DNA of 64,000 nucleotides from Phorcus lineatus (taxonomy: Eukaryota; Mollusca; Gastropoda; Trochida; Trochidae), in NCBI GenBank assembly GCA_921293015.1, contig OV121089.1, positions 37,496,520 to 37,560,519 of the forward strand, read 5' to 3'. The notes beneath the pieces are model-generated. The model saw only the letters and a list, made by a program, of their open reading frames with translations, had not been told where the DNA came from and did not search any database. Numbering within the stretch: position 1 is the first letter of the stretch; each line of letters starts with the position of its first letter. Below, piece after piece: positions 50,621-62,328 of the stretch. A program made the position numbers and the translations under genes.

Positions 50621-53600
50621 GTATGTAGTGTTCCTGATGTAATTTTCTTTCATAATTTCTAGGGTACAGTAAAAACCAAACTATTCCCATTGTTGTCATG
50701 TTGTGATTCCTGTATTTCAGCACCTGAAGAACAGCATTTATTTGCCAGGTTGAGTCGTGCTTTGATGGTTCTTTTTGTTGTTTTGTAGTAATGTAAAACA
50801 CGTGTTCAATGTTTCCAGTCAAGATTAAGGTTATCATTTTTGCTTAGTTGCTTACCACACTGTGGTTTAACAGGAAGGTATGACAAAGCAAAGCCTGTCA
50901 TTTGAAAGTTCCATCATCATCTCTGATTTATTAAAGTCAGTATCTACAATGCATCAAAGTTTTTATGCAGTGAGTTTATCATAAATAGAACTTTCATTTG
51001 AAAGCAACTGGAGCTTGCATGTGTGATATGTTCATGGAACATATTTTCATTGTTTGAAGATAATTTAGAAATAGTTTTATATCAAAGAATTCTTGTACAA
51101 CCTATCAATCCAACAACAGGAGCCAACCTGTGGGTGATTGCTATAGGAGAAACTCCTCAGCCAGACAAGCAGGTTCTGCTCCGCCCTAATGTCAAGTACA
51201 TTGCCAACATGCATGGGAACGAGGTAGGAAACATGCTTTTCAGGTCTAGAGTTAAAATTCTTTTCTCTGTTGCTCATCATGCATATTGAAGGCAATTTTA
51301 AAAGCTTTTTTATTGACTTTGAAAATCATTGTCAACAATTTATAAGATTTGAGAAATAAATTATCAGAGTTTGTTGCATTTGGTTGCAATGTTTATCAAT
51401 AGGATACCTCCAAGTTTGACTGATCTTTGTTCAGGTTTTCATTCTGCACTAGTTTTTGGTTTGTTAACCAATTTGACTGTGTTTCAAGGTTACAGGGCGT
51501 GAGATGGTCCTCCACTTGGTGGATTACTTGGTTACAAACTACCAAAGTAACAGCACCATCGCTCGCTTCCTAAACACCACCACTGTCCATCTCATGCCCA
51601 CAATGAACCCTGATGGCTTCGCTCGGTCCAGAGAAGGAGATTGCAATAGTCTTCAGGGAAGGTGAGATAGATACTTTAAGAGAGGCTAATCCAATAATTT
51701 AAAATTCCAGTGTTTTAGGAAGGCATGTCGGGCCTGGAGAAGTTGAAAAGTTTCAGCCTTTGATGTATCCAGTGCTGATTCCTGTCATTAACTGAATTTT
51801 GAGGGATTGTTATAGTTTCTTGTGGGTGAAATTACTGAACAAAAATCTGAAATATTGCAAAATGAGAAACTATGTTCCAAATTTGAGTATACTAGTATCA
51901 TACGTTAAAGGTGAAAACGGATAGCATACCACATTTGAAGCAAATCAACATTAATTATACTTTGTAGACCACAACACCTACTGAGATTTGAAAATGTTTT
52001 GTCCAAATGGTCTTTTCTGAAATATGCTGTCAATTTACCAACTAGTTTATTACGTACTTTTTTCATTATGATTTTATTGTTTAATTAATTGTTTTGAAGA
52101 TTCTGTATATATTTGTGAATCATGTTTATGCAACCTTGTTATGAAATTAAGTCTATGCATTATTTTGGACATTGGAGATTCAACCAAAAAGGATGTTGAG
52201 ATTGGTACAAAAGTTTGTTAACATTGAACTTTCAAAGGAAAGGTTGATATTTTAAGGCCAGATTACCGACAACATTCTCAACATGTTTATTCATTTGCAA
52301 CCGTTTCAAAGGGTGAAAGTTTAATGCAGATGCCTATGTGCATAGTTTCTTGAAAACAGATTGAAGATCATCCTGCTTCATCAGCGTAATTGAATCCGCT
52401 GATCCAGCTCCTTCCATATACACTGATATCCTTTAGGCCAAAAGCCTCATGTTGCTAGCTATCTAACCAGCCAATGAGACAACTCGCATCCAGCAACAGC
52501 GGCACAACCCGGATGGAAAATTCTGTTAAGTTTAAAAGAGAAGCTTTTAGCATCCTTGATAATCATATTTCATTGGCTTAAACAATAACAGGTGAGCACA
52601 ACCACGAACATCAAGCCACTCCAGTCGTATGAGGAATTTGGCTTGAAAGAGATATGGAAGGAGCTCGATCAGCGGATTCAATTAAGCTGTTATAGCAGGA
52701 TGATTGAAGATGAAAAGTATTCAAATTGATGATGTCCCTCATGTGTTTTTCTTCTCTCCAAATTTGTCCATTTTGTATTTCAAGTCTCAACACTAATAAC
52801 TATGCATGATTACCATTTGAACATACCAAACTCTTAAAGGCCAATCAGCTCAACATAATGCCAAGAAAAACATGTCCTAAAGAGATTTTTAAATTTGGTC
52901 AATAACATTCCCATTCCTCATGATTTATTTTCTCAAAAACTATCAATTTTATATATCAAGGTATAACAACAATAACTATGATCTCAACCGAAACTTCCCT
53001 GACTACTTCAAGACCAACCCACACCCACTGCAGATCGAAACCATCCATGTCATGAATTGGATTAGGGATATTCCCTTTGTGTTGTCAGCCAACTTGCATG
53101 GAGGGGTTGAGGTTGTCAACTACCCCTGGGACACCTACCCAGATGGTGAGTAATTTTTTGGGAGGTTGTCAACTACCCTTGGGGTACCTACTCGTACCCA
53201 GTTGGTAAATAATTCAATGGGAGGTTTTCAACCACCTTGGAGACACCTATCCAGATGGTAAGAAATTAGTTGAGAGGTGGTCAGCTACGCCTGAGACACC
53301 TTACAAGTTGGGAGCAGTTTTATTTGAGGTTGTCAACTACCCCTTTGACTTTCATCCAAATGTTGAATAATTGTTTTGGAGGTTGTCAACTACCCCTTTG
53401 ACTTTCATCCAAATGTTGAATAATTGTTTTGGAGGTTGTCAACTACCCCTTTGACTTTCATCCAAATGTTGAATAATTGTTTTGGAGGTTGTCAACTACC
53501 CCCGGACACTTATCCAGATAGTGATTCTATGGGTATTTGTTCACTACCACCTGGATACCTGTCCAGATGGTAAGCAATTCTGTGGGAGACTGTCAAGTAC

Positions 53601-53834
53601 CCCTTGGACTCTTATCCAAATGGTGATCAATTTTATGGGAGGTTGTCATCTACCCCTGCAACACCTATCAAGTTGGTGATCACTTTTATGGGATGTTGTC
53701 AACTACCCCTTTGACACCTATAAAGTTTGTGATCAATTCTATGGGAGGTTGTCAACTTCCTCTGGGACACCTATCTAGGTTGTGAGGTATTTTATACGTG
53801 GTTGTCAACCATTATGAAGAAAGACATATGCCTT

Positions 53835-53882
<48 letters not shown>

Positions 53883-53883
53883 A

Positions 53884-53933
<50 letters not shown>

Positions 53934-56900
53934 ATTAATGATGCTTCAGTAGTCTTGAAATGTTATGTGTTATGAGAAAGATGCTCATACAAAAAGAGAT
54001 TGTTTTTCTGATATTCATTGATGCATATATATATAATTCATATCAAAATTGTCATCTTTTTAAAAACATCTAAAGTTCAGTTTCAAAACAGGAATGAGTC
54101 AATAGTTCATATTTGAGTTCATCGTCTTTAGTGCTATCTCTATATTTTTTCAGCAAACAGAGAAGCAAAGTATTCCACATGTCCAGATGACGATGTGTTT
54201 GTTCACATCTCCAAAGTGTTCTCATTTTCCCATCATACTATGCACCTCGGTCAACCCTGTCCGAACGATGTTTATAATGAGACCTTCAAAGATGGAATCA
54301 CAAATGGTGCTGCCTGGTACCCAGTCACAGGTAAGGTTGTCAGACTGTCAGGGACATTATGCACATTAAAAAAACCTTCTTATTTCTATTCATGAGAAGC
54401 AGTGGTATTATGTTCCAGCAAATACCATTCCCACAAATCTGTCTTCACTTTTCAATAATAGCATAAATGCACAAAGGTTTGATAAAACAAATAGTGAAGA
54501 TTATTAAGTCTCATTAATTATTACTATAACATGTACCGGTATATGCAGGAGGGATGCAGGACTATAACTACGTGGAGGCGAGCTGTATGGAGATCCTGAT
54601 TGAGATGACATGCTGCAAGTACCCTCCCCAGGACCAGCTGCCTCAGATGTGGGAGACCAACCGGGCCGCTCTCATCAATTACTTGCATGAGGTCCACAGG
54701 GGTGTGTTCTTTCTCCTATTCTTTTATCTCACCTGAGTCTAGATTTGCACTAGCACAATGCTATGGTACTTACTACTATCTTAGTGCTAAGAGAGTTTTA
54801 ATAAAACTATACTGTAGCATATAAGGTCAGGGGGCTTATGGCATGTCCCATCACCAGGTCAGTAAACTTTGTTTTATTTTTTTTAACTGCTACGGAACTA
54901 ATGCAGCTTTAAAAATTAAATTATTTCTGACGTACGTGTACCTAAGGGATCAACATTTATACTCTTGTTCCTGACTCCTTATGATCTGTTATATTGGCAT
55001 GGCAGGCATTTTCCCTTAAACCTTTATATAACTTCTTCTCGAAAACCAGTTACTATATGAAACTCAAATTTTCAAAATAAAATCTGTGTAATGTGTTTTT
55101 GTGTTCTTTGGTCCTCACTGCTTACCTCTACTTATGTGGGCTTGGCAGGCTTTATCACCAAGACATTAGCAACTTCTCCAAAACAGAAGATGTATGGGGC
55201 TAAAACTTTTCGGAATAGCATCTTTATAATATGGAGACAAATCTTTTTACATTTAGACCTGACAATTTCTTTGTGGCTGTTTGTCAACCCTTCAACCTTC
55301 TATCAACTTCTTTTCAGAAATCAATAATGCCAGCAAGGTAAAACTTTCAGAAAAGACTAGATATAATAATTGTATTGTCCTATTCTATGGTGTGCCAGGG
55401 GTTTAATTTGTAAAATTGATATGCTTCACCCCTTTAAAGACTTTAAGATTTTGATAGAATGATATGGTATCAATGATCAGCTTTCAAACAAGCCTTATTG
55501 TTTGTCTTAAGCGTCATTGATAAGTGGTATCTTATATAAATCAAATCACAAATCATGGCCACACTCGAACCTCTGCACGTTGCAGTACACTGAGTACAGT
55601 TGCCAGTAAATCTTGCAGTAAAGATTTAGCTGTAGAAGGCAGATCTTAAGTGTTGTTGAATCATCAGTGTCAGCTTTTTTTGAGATTTTATATCAGAGAG
55701 AGATTATTTAATGGTAAGCATGCTTGAATTGCATGTTTATCTCATTGATATCCCTCCCAAAACTGACTTGTATTGAAAAATAATCGCGAGAATACTGTGA
55801 TATTGTGAAGACATACCTTAACCAGCAGATTATATTTGATTGGTGATTACTGATTGCAAGTTAAAAACCTATTATTTCAAAGTAAGTCTTCAAAACCAAG
55901 GGTAAGTTTTCTTTACAAGACCCAAAACAGTTCAGTTGGATAACTTCTACTTCAGGAGTGAAGGGTTTGGTGCGGGACGAAAACAACAATCCCATCCAAG
56001 GTGCCTCGGTTGTGGTTAAAGGTCGAGATGAGATCGTGTTCCACACCACCAAGCGTGGCGAGTACTGGAGAATACTTCTTCCAGCACAATATACATTCCA
56101 GGTCAGTCTCAACAACACTCAACAAGTTAATATGTTACAAATTCAACCCTTTTGGTTCTCATAGATTTTTTATGAAGATCATGATAAGTAATTATTATTT
56201 ATATTAGGGCATTATTCAGTCTCAACACTTGATTGAATCTAAATCTTAATTAGAAGCAAAGTTAATATGTTACAAATTCTTATAGAATTTTTATGAAGAT
56301 CATGAGAAGTGATTATTATTTATAAAGGGATTATTCTGATATAATTTTTTCAAAATGTATTTATAATGCTTATATAATAGCTCAGGTAATTGCTGTCAGT
56401 GAACTTCAGCAAGAGTTGATTATTACATACCAGATTGGTGACCTACTTCAAATAACATGACTACATAATCTGAGTGTTAAGGTGAGGACACACAGAAACA
56501 TGAGTTGTTGAACTTGTAAGGGAACCTAGGGCATGGGGCTTTAATGGAATAGTGCCTCTGTTCACTCAAAAGAATATTCTGGGTGCCTGCATTGTGACGG
56601 TCATTTTAATGCATCTTAGTATTTGATTATTGGTATTTGAACTCAGGTTATTTTCCTTTTCCGATTTGGCATCCTGAAACAAATCCCAGTGTTTCGTCAT
56701 ACTATATCAAATCCCTGTAGGTAAATATATTTTCATCGCTGTTAGAGAAAGAACAAGTAGGAAATCTTATATCACATAGTTTTCTTGTTTGAGAAAGGAA
56801 TAATTTGAGATTTAAAAAAATAAATTCTTTTAAGAAGACCTTTATATTGTGTTGTTTAAACTTTAATACTTGTTTTCAGTTTTCATCTGAAGGCTATTTA

Positions 56901-57062
56901 CCTGTCTCTAAAATGGTGACGATTGTTGAAGGGGAGGTAACTCGTCTAGATATACAGCTTGACAAAGACCCGTCACCAACAGGGGGCGCCACACACCAAA
57001 AATCTCTTTCTGTAGCATTGGTACTCACAGTTATAAGCATTACTCTGTTTATGAATAAATAA
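50461..57062 (+). CDS. CPM: Carboxypeptidase M-like GPI-anchored M14 metallocarboxypeptidase, 8 coding exons
   Basis: Joined exons 50461-50620, 51120-51223, 51489-51661, 52961-53145, 54154-54330, 54549-54701, 55956-56101 and 56880-57062 give 1281 nt, or 426 residues plus TAA. All introns are GT-AG, with phases 1,0,2,1,1,1,0. Residues 1-16 are a signal peptide; the mature start LDFGYH resembles that of human CPM. Zinc ligands are H85 and E88 (HGNE) and H192 (NLHGG). R156 (LNRNFP) should bind the substrate C-terminus; Y263 (AWYPV) and E285 (IEMTCC) are catalytic. Their spacing matches CPM as I recall it. Residues 318-395 form the transthyretin-like domain. Residues 401-426 (small GGA stretch, then hydrophobic end) look like a GPI signal. 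N-glycosylation sequons are N33, N109, N117 and N249. The family removes C-terminal Arg/Lys from peptides at the cell surface. Length (CPM about 443) and the single domain argue against CPD; the hydrophobic tail argues against secreted CPN or CPE. The N/E-subfamily call is firm; CPM orthology is inferred. Confidence 0.93.
51120..51223 (+). CDS. CPM: CPM-like coding exon 2: first zinc-binding motif
   Basis: Completes codon 54 and encodes residues 55-88. The acceptor is CAACAG|GA and the donor GAG|GTAGGA, ending in phase 0. The exon finishes exactly on the HGNE motif, so it carries two of the three zinc ligands, H85 and E88. The LWV...[10 protein letters not shown] stretch is typical of M14 N/E-subfamily carboxypeptidases. 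Confidence 0.93.
51489..51661 (+). CDS. CPM: CPM-like coding exon 3
   Basis: Encodes residues 89-145 and two bases of codon 146. It begins VTGRE, directly continuing HGNE from the previous exon, and contains the conserved MPTMNPDGF core motif at residues 124-132. Sequons N109 and N117 are here. The donor is AG|GTGAGA, phase 2. Confidence 0.92.
52361..52716. mobile_element. Inverted-repeat element in intron 3
   Basis: The segment 52363-52422 reappears as its reverse complement at about 52649-52714, with a shared core AATCCGCTGATC and CTCCTTCCATAT, separated by about 226 bp. This is the layout of a decayed MITE or foldback element. No target-site duplication is evident, so the class is unknown. 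Confidence 0.6.
52961..53145 (+). CDS. CPM: CPM-like coding exon 4: substrate-binding arginine and third zinc ligand
   Basis: Encodes residues 147-207 with split codons 146 and 208. DLNRNFPD carries N155 and R156, which bind the substrate carboxylate in this family. SANLHGG carries zinc ligand H192. The donor is GATG|GTGAGT, phase 1. Reading through gives an in-frame TAA at 53151-53153, so only this donor keeps the protein intact. The last 37 bases and the donor itself are the founding copy of the minisatellite that follows. Confidence 0.93.
53109..53815 (+). repeat. Intronic minisatellite derived from the end of exon 4 and its splice donor
   Basis: About 13 degenerate units of roughly 53 bp run from inside exon 4 across the first two thirds of intron 4. 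Each unit follows GAGGTTGTCAACTACCCC, then a variant of the GGGACACCTACCCAGATG exon end, then a donor-like GGTGAG/GGTAAG and an AT-rich spacer. Units begin near 53109 (the exon itself), 53161, 53221, 53275, 53328, 53381, 53434, 53486 and onward. The three around 53328-53486 are nearly identical and so recent. Confidence 0.88.
53835..53933 (+). repeat. (GTA)n microsatellite in intron 4
   Basis: About 33 trinucleotides, with one TAA interruption near 53881, immediately after the exon-4-derived minisatellite. Confidence 0.95.
54154..54330 (+). CDS. CPM: CPM-like coding exon 5: catalytic tyrosine
   Basis: Encodes residues 209-266 with split codons at both ends. It has the DDDVF motif (219-223), sequon N249 and the conserved TNGAAWYPV stretch with the active-site tyrosine Y263. 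The acceptor has a T-rich tract ending TTTTTTCAG; the donor is ACAG|GTAAGG. Confidence 0.92.
54549..54701 (+). CDS. CPM: CPM-like coding exon 6: catalytic glutamate
   Basis: Encodes residues 268-317 with split codons 267 and 318. It reads GGMQDYNY, then [10 protein letters not shown] with the general-base glutamate E285, then the last helix of the peptidase domain. The MQDYNY and CCKYP motifs are the strongest resemblance to vertebrate CPM. The donor GG|GTGTGT is weaker than the others. Confidence 0.92.
55956..56101 (+). CDS. CPM: CPM-like coding exon 7: transthyretin-like domain, first part
   Basis: Completes codon 318 and encodes 319-366. It begins VKGLV and contains the [10 protein letters not shown] and [12 protein letters not shown] strand motifs typical of the transthyretin-like domain that follows the catalytic domain in all N/E-subfamily members. 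The donor is CAG|GTCAGT, phase 0. Confidence 0.91.
56117..56335 (+). repeat. Direct duplication at the start of intron 7
   Basis: A segment with GTTAATATGTTACAAATTC and ATGAAGATCATGATAAG at about 56123-56213 is repeated with changes at about 56258-56335. It begins a few bases inside the intron and leaves the donor single-copy. Confidence 0.65.
56880..57062 (+). CDS. CPM: CPM-like coding exon 8: end of transthyretin-like domain and GPI-anchor signal
   Basis: Encodes residues 367-426 and the TAA stop. SEGYLP and VTRLDIQL complete the transthyretin-like fold. A Ser/Pro/Gly-rich linker (397-406) is followed by about 16 hydrophobic residues (409-424) and a two-residue tail, the usual GPI-signal layout. 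The acceptor is GTTTTCAG after a T-rich tract. Confidence 0.9.
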   Translation, partial: FSSEGYLPVSKMVTIVEGEVTRLDIQLDKDPSPTGGATHQKSLSVALVLTVISITLFMNK

Positions 57063-57179
57063 CTGTTGAAAAATGGCATATGTTTGATAAGTATGTTTGA
57101 ACAATGAATTTTTACTTAAATAATTTATATTTCTAAAACCTCGTTCAAATTATTTGATGTTAGTCATAACCAAAATAAA
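57054..57179 (+). terminator. Candidate polyadenylation signals of the CPM-like gene
   Basis: AATAAA occurs at about 57054-57059, overlapping the stop codon, and again at about 57174 in the 3' flank. The second is the better placed for a normal 3' UTR. Further AATAAA strings downstream (for example near 58510) are expected by chance in DNA this AT-rich. Confidence 0.4.
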
Positions 57180-59200
57180 CACAAAATATCATTTAGATAT
57201 GAACTTTTTGAAAAGCCTTTACCGAAATATGTTCTAACAAGGCATGATGATTTGGAGTATATAATTACTTTTCATGATGGTGAAGGAATTATTATATATA
57301 CCAACAAATTGTTCCTATTTTCCATAAATTGATTGTCATCCAAAAATCATTGTTTTCCTAACCCAAATTTCATCTCATAATACATGTATATAATGCATCT
57401 TTAACAAGTTGTATCAATGGTGCTCTGTTTTAAAACAAACAATACTTTCATCTTTATGTATTTAAAGTTCAATCTTAAAAATTGTCATTTTGCTGTCAAA
57501 TTTCAAATAATGTATCCTTTGGATTAGAAAATAACTTTTTAATTATTGAATGTGATTGCATTTATAACAAATGTGTATTTTTATATTTTTAACAATTCAA
57601 AGAGCATATGAAGTCTTGTTTAAAACCCACAATATGTATATTTTGATTTACACCTATAAACAAGAATGTTTTCTGATTTTATATTATAGCTTTTATTCAT
57701 TTGAAATGAAAATTCAGTTCTTTGATTTAGTTAATATATATTGTGTCATGATTTATAGTTTTATCTGTGATAATTGTTAATAATTATTTGCTCAATTTTT
57801 AAAATAATTATATTGGATTAATTTTCAGCTTGATTTTAGCTAAAGCAAAATCAAATATTTCAGTAGATCAAAAAGATTTCTTCGGATATTTGTGCATGAT
57901 GTATGTACCTTTAATAAGAATTTGACTTACCCTAATAAGAAAATTAGTCAAGAATTAATGAAAGAATCGTTTTTAGAAATATTCATATCTGTTGCATTCA
58001 AAATTATTTTATTGTAAGAAAAAGATATTTAGTCCACATATTTCTCTCTATCTTCAGTCAATATCTCATTTTTTAAAGGAAATTATGTTCTTTATCATTC
58101 AGTAGAAGACAACTAGATATTTTATGGATGCTTCAGAAAGAGTTTTGATTGTGTGTTCACTTTTTAAAAAAAAAAAATTTTGATGTACATACTCACCAAA
58201 TGTTTATCATTTCAGCTTATCTTGTATTTCTTTACTTTCCCATGAGAAAAAAATCAAAAGATTACAAAATGTATAATACATTTCTGCATAATTTGGCAAG
58301 GAATCAAATCATTAGGTTAACCTGTTATAATGATGACAGATACTTCTTGATTATGAAAAGGCTAGATTCTATAAAAACTTTGTTGCCCTGTATTAGATAG
58401 ATAACCAGTCCTTTTTCAGAAATTTTGAGTTACTAACAACTTTTATCTTCTTCAAAAATTAGCTTCTTGGATTGTCTGATTGATTCTGTTTATGAATTAT
58501 GAAAAAAGCAATAAATATCTCAAAATTACAGATTTTTAAACTGAAAATCTTAATGTTAAATCAGATATTTTGATTTATGATAATTACTTCATTTTAAGGT
58601 AATTATAACTATATGAAGTCCATATTTTACTGTTAAATGATAACTCAAATATATTTATCATCAAAAGTAAAAAAGTTGAAAACATACAGTCAAATTTTAG
58701 ACAAATGTTTAAGCATCCTGTCAGAGATTATCTAAGTATATTCACTGTTATATTGTGTTCAATATTCAACTCACTTACAAAGATGAATTCATTATTATCA
58801 TTATTATCATTTTTAAACCATTATGTAATCGTTTTCTGATTTCTGTTTGTTTTTCATTTGTCTTTTCTTATCAAAGATTTTCACTTTTATAAACTTTTTA
58901 TTGAGATGTGTAAATTTATAATATGTAAAAAGCAATACATTTATAAGAAGAAAAAGAAATTGATTGGATTTCTTAACTTCTATGATGAAACATATCTTGT
59001 AATCCTAATCCATTAAAACAAAGACAAAAATGAAATAAAAATGATATTTTCTACATTTGCTGTTATGTAATGATTCAAGTCAAGGGATCATTTTGGACAT
59101 TGATCAGCTTCAGCCTCACTGTCAAGTCTTACACTCTCTCCTACAAGATGCCTACACAAGTGTAGCAACTAAAAGTTCCACTGCTTAATCACCTTCCCTT
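57180..59200. other. AT-rich intergenic DNA between convergent genes
   Basis: Very AT-rich with only short unrecognised open frames (57571-57780, 58149-58400). No repeats stand out. Confidence 0.45.
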
Positions 59201-59202
59201 GC

Positions 59203-59480
59203 ATGGCTTTTAATTGCACCAGTCTTTATCACTGGCTAATGTATAGCTTGGTGCCAACCCATAAAAAATCTTGTTTTTGGTGCGGCGCCCTCTTCAGCAA
59301 AAATATGCACTTCTCATATGTTATCTCATTGGACTATCAGCAGCCCGGAGAACAAGCACAGGCAGGTTGGGGATGTTATGGCGAGGCCTACCTCAACAGT
59401 CATTAGAGCTGGCCAAAGTAAAGGCCATGAAATTATTAGGTAACACAAGGTATGGTATAGCTAACAGTTTACTTGTGTAA
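59203..59480 (+). other. Unrecognised GC-richer segment with two overlapping open frames
   Basis: Frames of 67 and 69 codons overlap here. The segment is richer in G and C than its flanks (TTGGTGCGGCGCCC, AGCAGCCCGGAGAACAAGCACAGG). No domain is recognised and there is no splice support. It could be a gene fragment or retroposed piece. Confidence 0.25.
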
Positions 59481-59989
59481 TGATCTTGCTGCCACTTTGA
59501 TAAAGTTCAAAGTGTATAAAAAAAATTACAGATATTTTATGATAGATAGAAGTTCATTTTATGATAGAAATAATATCAATTGAAGGTGTATCTCTTATAT
59601 GAGAAGGGATATCCTGAAGATAGGTATCGTGGAGAAATGAGGGTTTGGAGGTGGTAGCTGCGGTGAATATGAAAATGTTAGTTGATACCTTTATTGGTAT
59701 TCAGTAAGATTTAATCAAAGTAAATGTCTGTAGGACTTCAGTTAGGTTGTGTACGATAGAAAAATCAAAATAAAGGACGTTTAGATGGAATATAAGTTTT
59801 AGGACCATCCTCTCCGAATGCGCTAAGAGATGGCAAATAACTTGAACAGGGTTATTGACCTGCTGCGTAAATTGAGGAGATTTCATATTTTATTGTTAAA
59901 GAATTTACTTCTATTGAATGAGTGGATAAGACGTATGTACTAATTATGCAACCTTTACCCCTCCATTAGAGGAATCGGAGTTCGCCATG

Positions 59990-60210
59990 ACTTTCTCTGA
60001 TAAAGGGGCAGAGTTTGTTGTTGGGCTCAAATATGTCAAAGTTCATAAATGGTGTTATTTGATCGAGAAGTACTAGTTGTTTCTGAAAATTAACAAAAAA
60101 ATTAACAACAATGATTATCAATTCAGCTCGGTGACAACAAACAGGTTATCAAGTCATGATTTGTGTTTGAAAACCGGACAGTAGCGCGCGCTAATGACAA
60201 ACGTATTTTT
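59990..60210 (+). mobile_element. Diverged copy of the 449-bp TTAA family
   Basis: AGGGGCAGAGTTTGTTGTTG, CAAATATGTCAAA, AATGGTGTTATTTGATCGAG and AAAACCGGACAGTAGCG match the copies at 24920 and 22911 in order. The right boundary is uncertain. Confidence 0.55.
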
Positions 60211-60961
60211 GAATAAAATGAAAGACACAGCGCCATTTATTGGTTGGCAGTGCTAAATGGGTTATTAAACTCATATTCTTGTATTCAAAAATGAAATACA
60301 GTGTTTCTATACCTCTAACCTATTTTCAGCATCTACCATGCTTCCGGTTTACATGATACAAACGACATACCTAAAAAAATCTAAGAAATGAGTATGAAAT
60401 GGTAATGAAGTGATAGCAAAAGCAGATTCATTGAGTACTGGAACCATTTTATAATGTACACTTTTCAGTGGTATGAATGAAATGAAATTTTGTAGTCAAG
60501 GTCACTTCTCACTTGAAATATGAAGGTGGTGAAGAAATAACCTCAAATTTATTAATGTATTCGATCATTAACTCGAAAATGTAATTGACTCTTACTTCAT
60601 TAATTCAATATCTTAATTAACTTTTACTTCTTATAATAGGTAAAGGTCGGTTTTAAAGGATTAAAGGACAAACCAATTATTTCATGCAGTATACTCCCCT
60701 GGATGTTCTTAGGATCACCACAATACACCTTGTTAGCATAAAATTGTAGTATGAAGCCGTATCATTTAAGATGGATACAGTGATTGAGCGGCTCATCTTT
60801 CATCGAAGCCCACGAAATGAAATATATGAATTCAAGTCATCAATTATCAAATCCCAGAACGGTTCAGTGACCACTGCAACAAACCTGTCATTACAGTCCT
60901 GTATGCAATAGATGCAATGACAAACTGTCTGCTTGCTGAATAAAATTGACTTCCTATCTTT

Positions 60962-61015
60962 ATGAGTGAGTGAGTGATCGTTAAACGCTGTTTGGACATT
61001 ATTGCAACTGGATAG
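60962..61015 (-). mobile_element. Inverted, degenerate copy of the (ACTC)n SINE tail
   Basis: GAGTGAGTGAGTGATCGTTAA is followed by ACGCTGTTTGGACATTATTGC, the reverse complement of the 17911 tail with several changes. Confidence 0.55.
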
Positions 61016-61249
61016 TTTTATAGGCCAGGTTTAGTGTAGCTGTAGAAATATAACCTCTTCCCCCCTCTTCCTTTATTCATTCAATATTTTTTTGACATGC
61101 TGTAACATAGCCAGTTCATACCTCCAAACGATTTGATTTAAACTTAATCTGTTTAAGTGTTCCTGCTCATTTCGAGTTGCCAAAGTTAAAGAATTGAATA
61201 ATCAACATGACAACTGTGTGATACTTTTGGAAGTGTGTACTTCTACAGA

Positions 61250-61575
61250 CTATAGGACGTAACCATGCTCATCTAGATAAGACGCCAATATGCTCATAAA
61301 GGACATCGTAATGCTCATATGGAACGCCATAATGTTCAAATATGATGCCATAATGCTCAAATTTGGCGGACTTATATCGTTAGGACCAATGCTCATAAAG
61401 GACGTCATTATGCGAATATAGAACATCAAAATCATAGCGCTCATATAGGACGTTATAAAATTATATAAGACATCATAAAAATCACGTAGGGAGCCATAAT
61501 GCTCATCAGGACGTCAAAATCATCTTATAGGACGTCATGATGCTCTAAAAGGATGTCATAAAGCTCATTTTGGAG
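61250..61575 (+). repeat. Degenerate minisatellite, units of about 22-25 bp
   Basis: GCTCATAAAGGACGTCATAAT-like units, about 13 copies, with AC/GA spacing changes. The methionine- and serine-rich minus-strand frame is a product of the repeat. Confidence 0.8.
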
Positions 61576-62328
61576 ACTATATTGAATTGTATTTGAAGTT
61601 TCCTCTATGGTTTTCTTCCATAAAGTATCGATGGTTGACAATTTATGAAGTTGTATGTCCGCATAAAATCCACATCAACAAACAACATTTTATCGATGAA
61701 ATGACACATAAAACGAGAAATTGGATTTCCACGGTTGTTTTATTCACTCTCAACATAAGCCGTTACCAGAAATCCACTCACGTCTCCATCACTGGATATT
61801 TTCAGCCTTGCTTCTAACTACCAAACTTCGTGTTTAGAAATGCAATCATATATTTAAAAAAAATTACAACGTCGCAGCAAGAACAGAAGGTTATCATACT
61901 GCAAGTCATTGGGGCTGATGCAAGTCTCTCTATCGGATAGAGGTGTAGTGAAGGTCTTGATGTCAATTTGGAAGTTTGCATGCAATATAGCAATGTATAC
62001 TTCTAATTGATGTACAGCTTGATTTCACTTCTAATTTACGTCCAAGTGCATTATTTCAAGGTCGAACTGTGCACTTAAACATCACTTAACTTACAGGCAC
62101 GGATTGACATCGGACTTTTAATGTAAATATACTACTAACGATAACATAATTAAATTGTACATCAATACCATACATGTACCTCGTGTACAGGTAAAATCAG
62201 TGTTTTGGCCCCACTTATCCCCATGCTCAACGTTACCACAATCCAGTTCCTAGTCGCAAGGACCATTAACTGAAACAACAACAAGCAAATCCATATTTCA
62301 TCAACACATTTTATAAGCGAAGGTTAAC
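61576..62328. other. Non-coding DNA 3' of the Cys-rich gene
   Basis: Expected to include that gene's 3' UTR (minus strand). No clear polyadenylation signal was picked out with confidence. The plus-strand open frame 61587-61817 is unrecognised. Confidence 0.35.

Noticed and set aside
53482..53679. Open frame with VVNYP and DTCPDG-like motifs in intron 4
   Set aside because: It resembles exon 4 only because the minisatellite copies that exon end. The units are out of frame and contain stops.
59203..59480. A small gene at 59203-59480
   Set aside because: Two frames overlap with no way to choose, no splice sites and no recognised motif. Kept only as a low-confidence segment.
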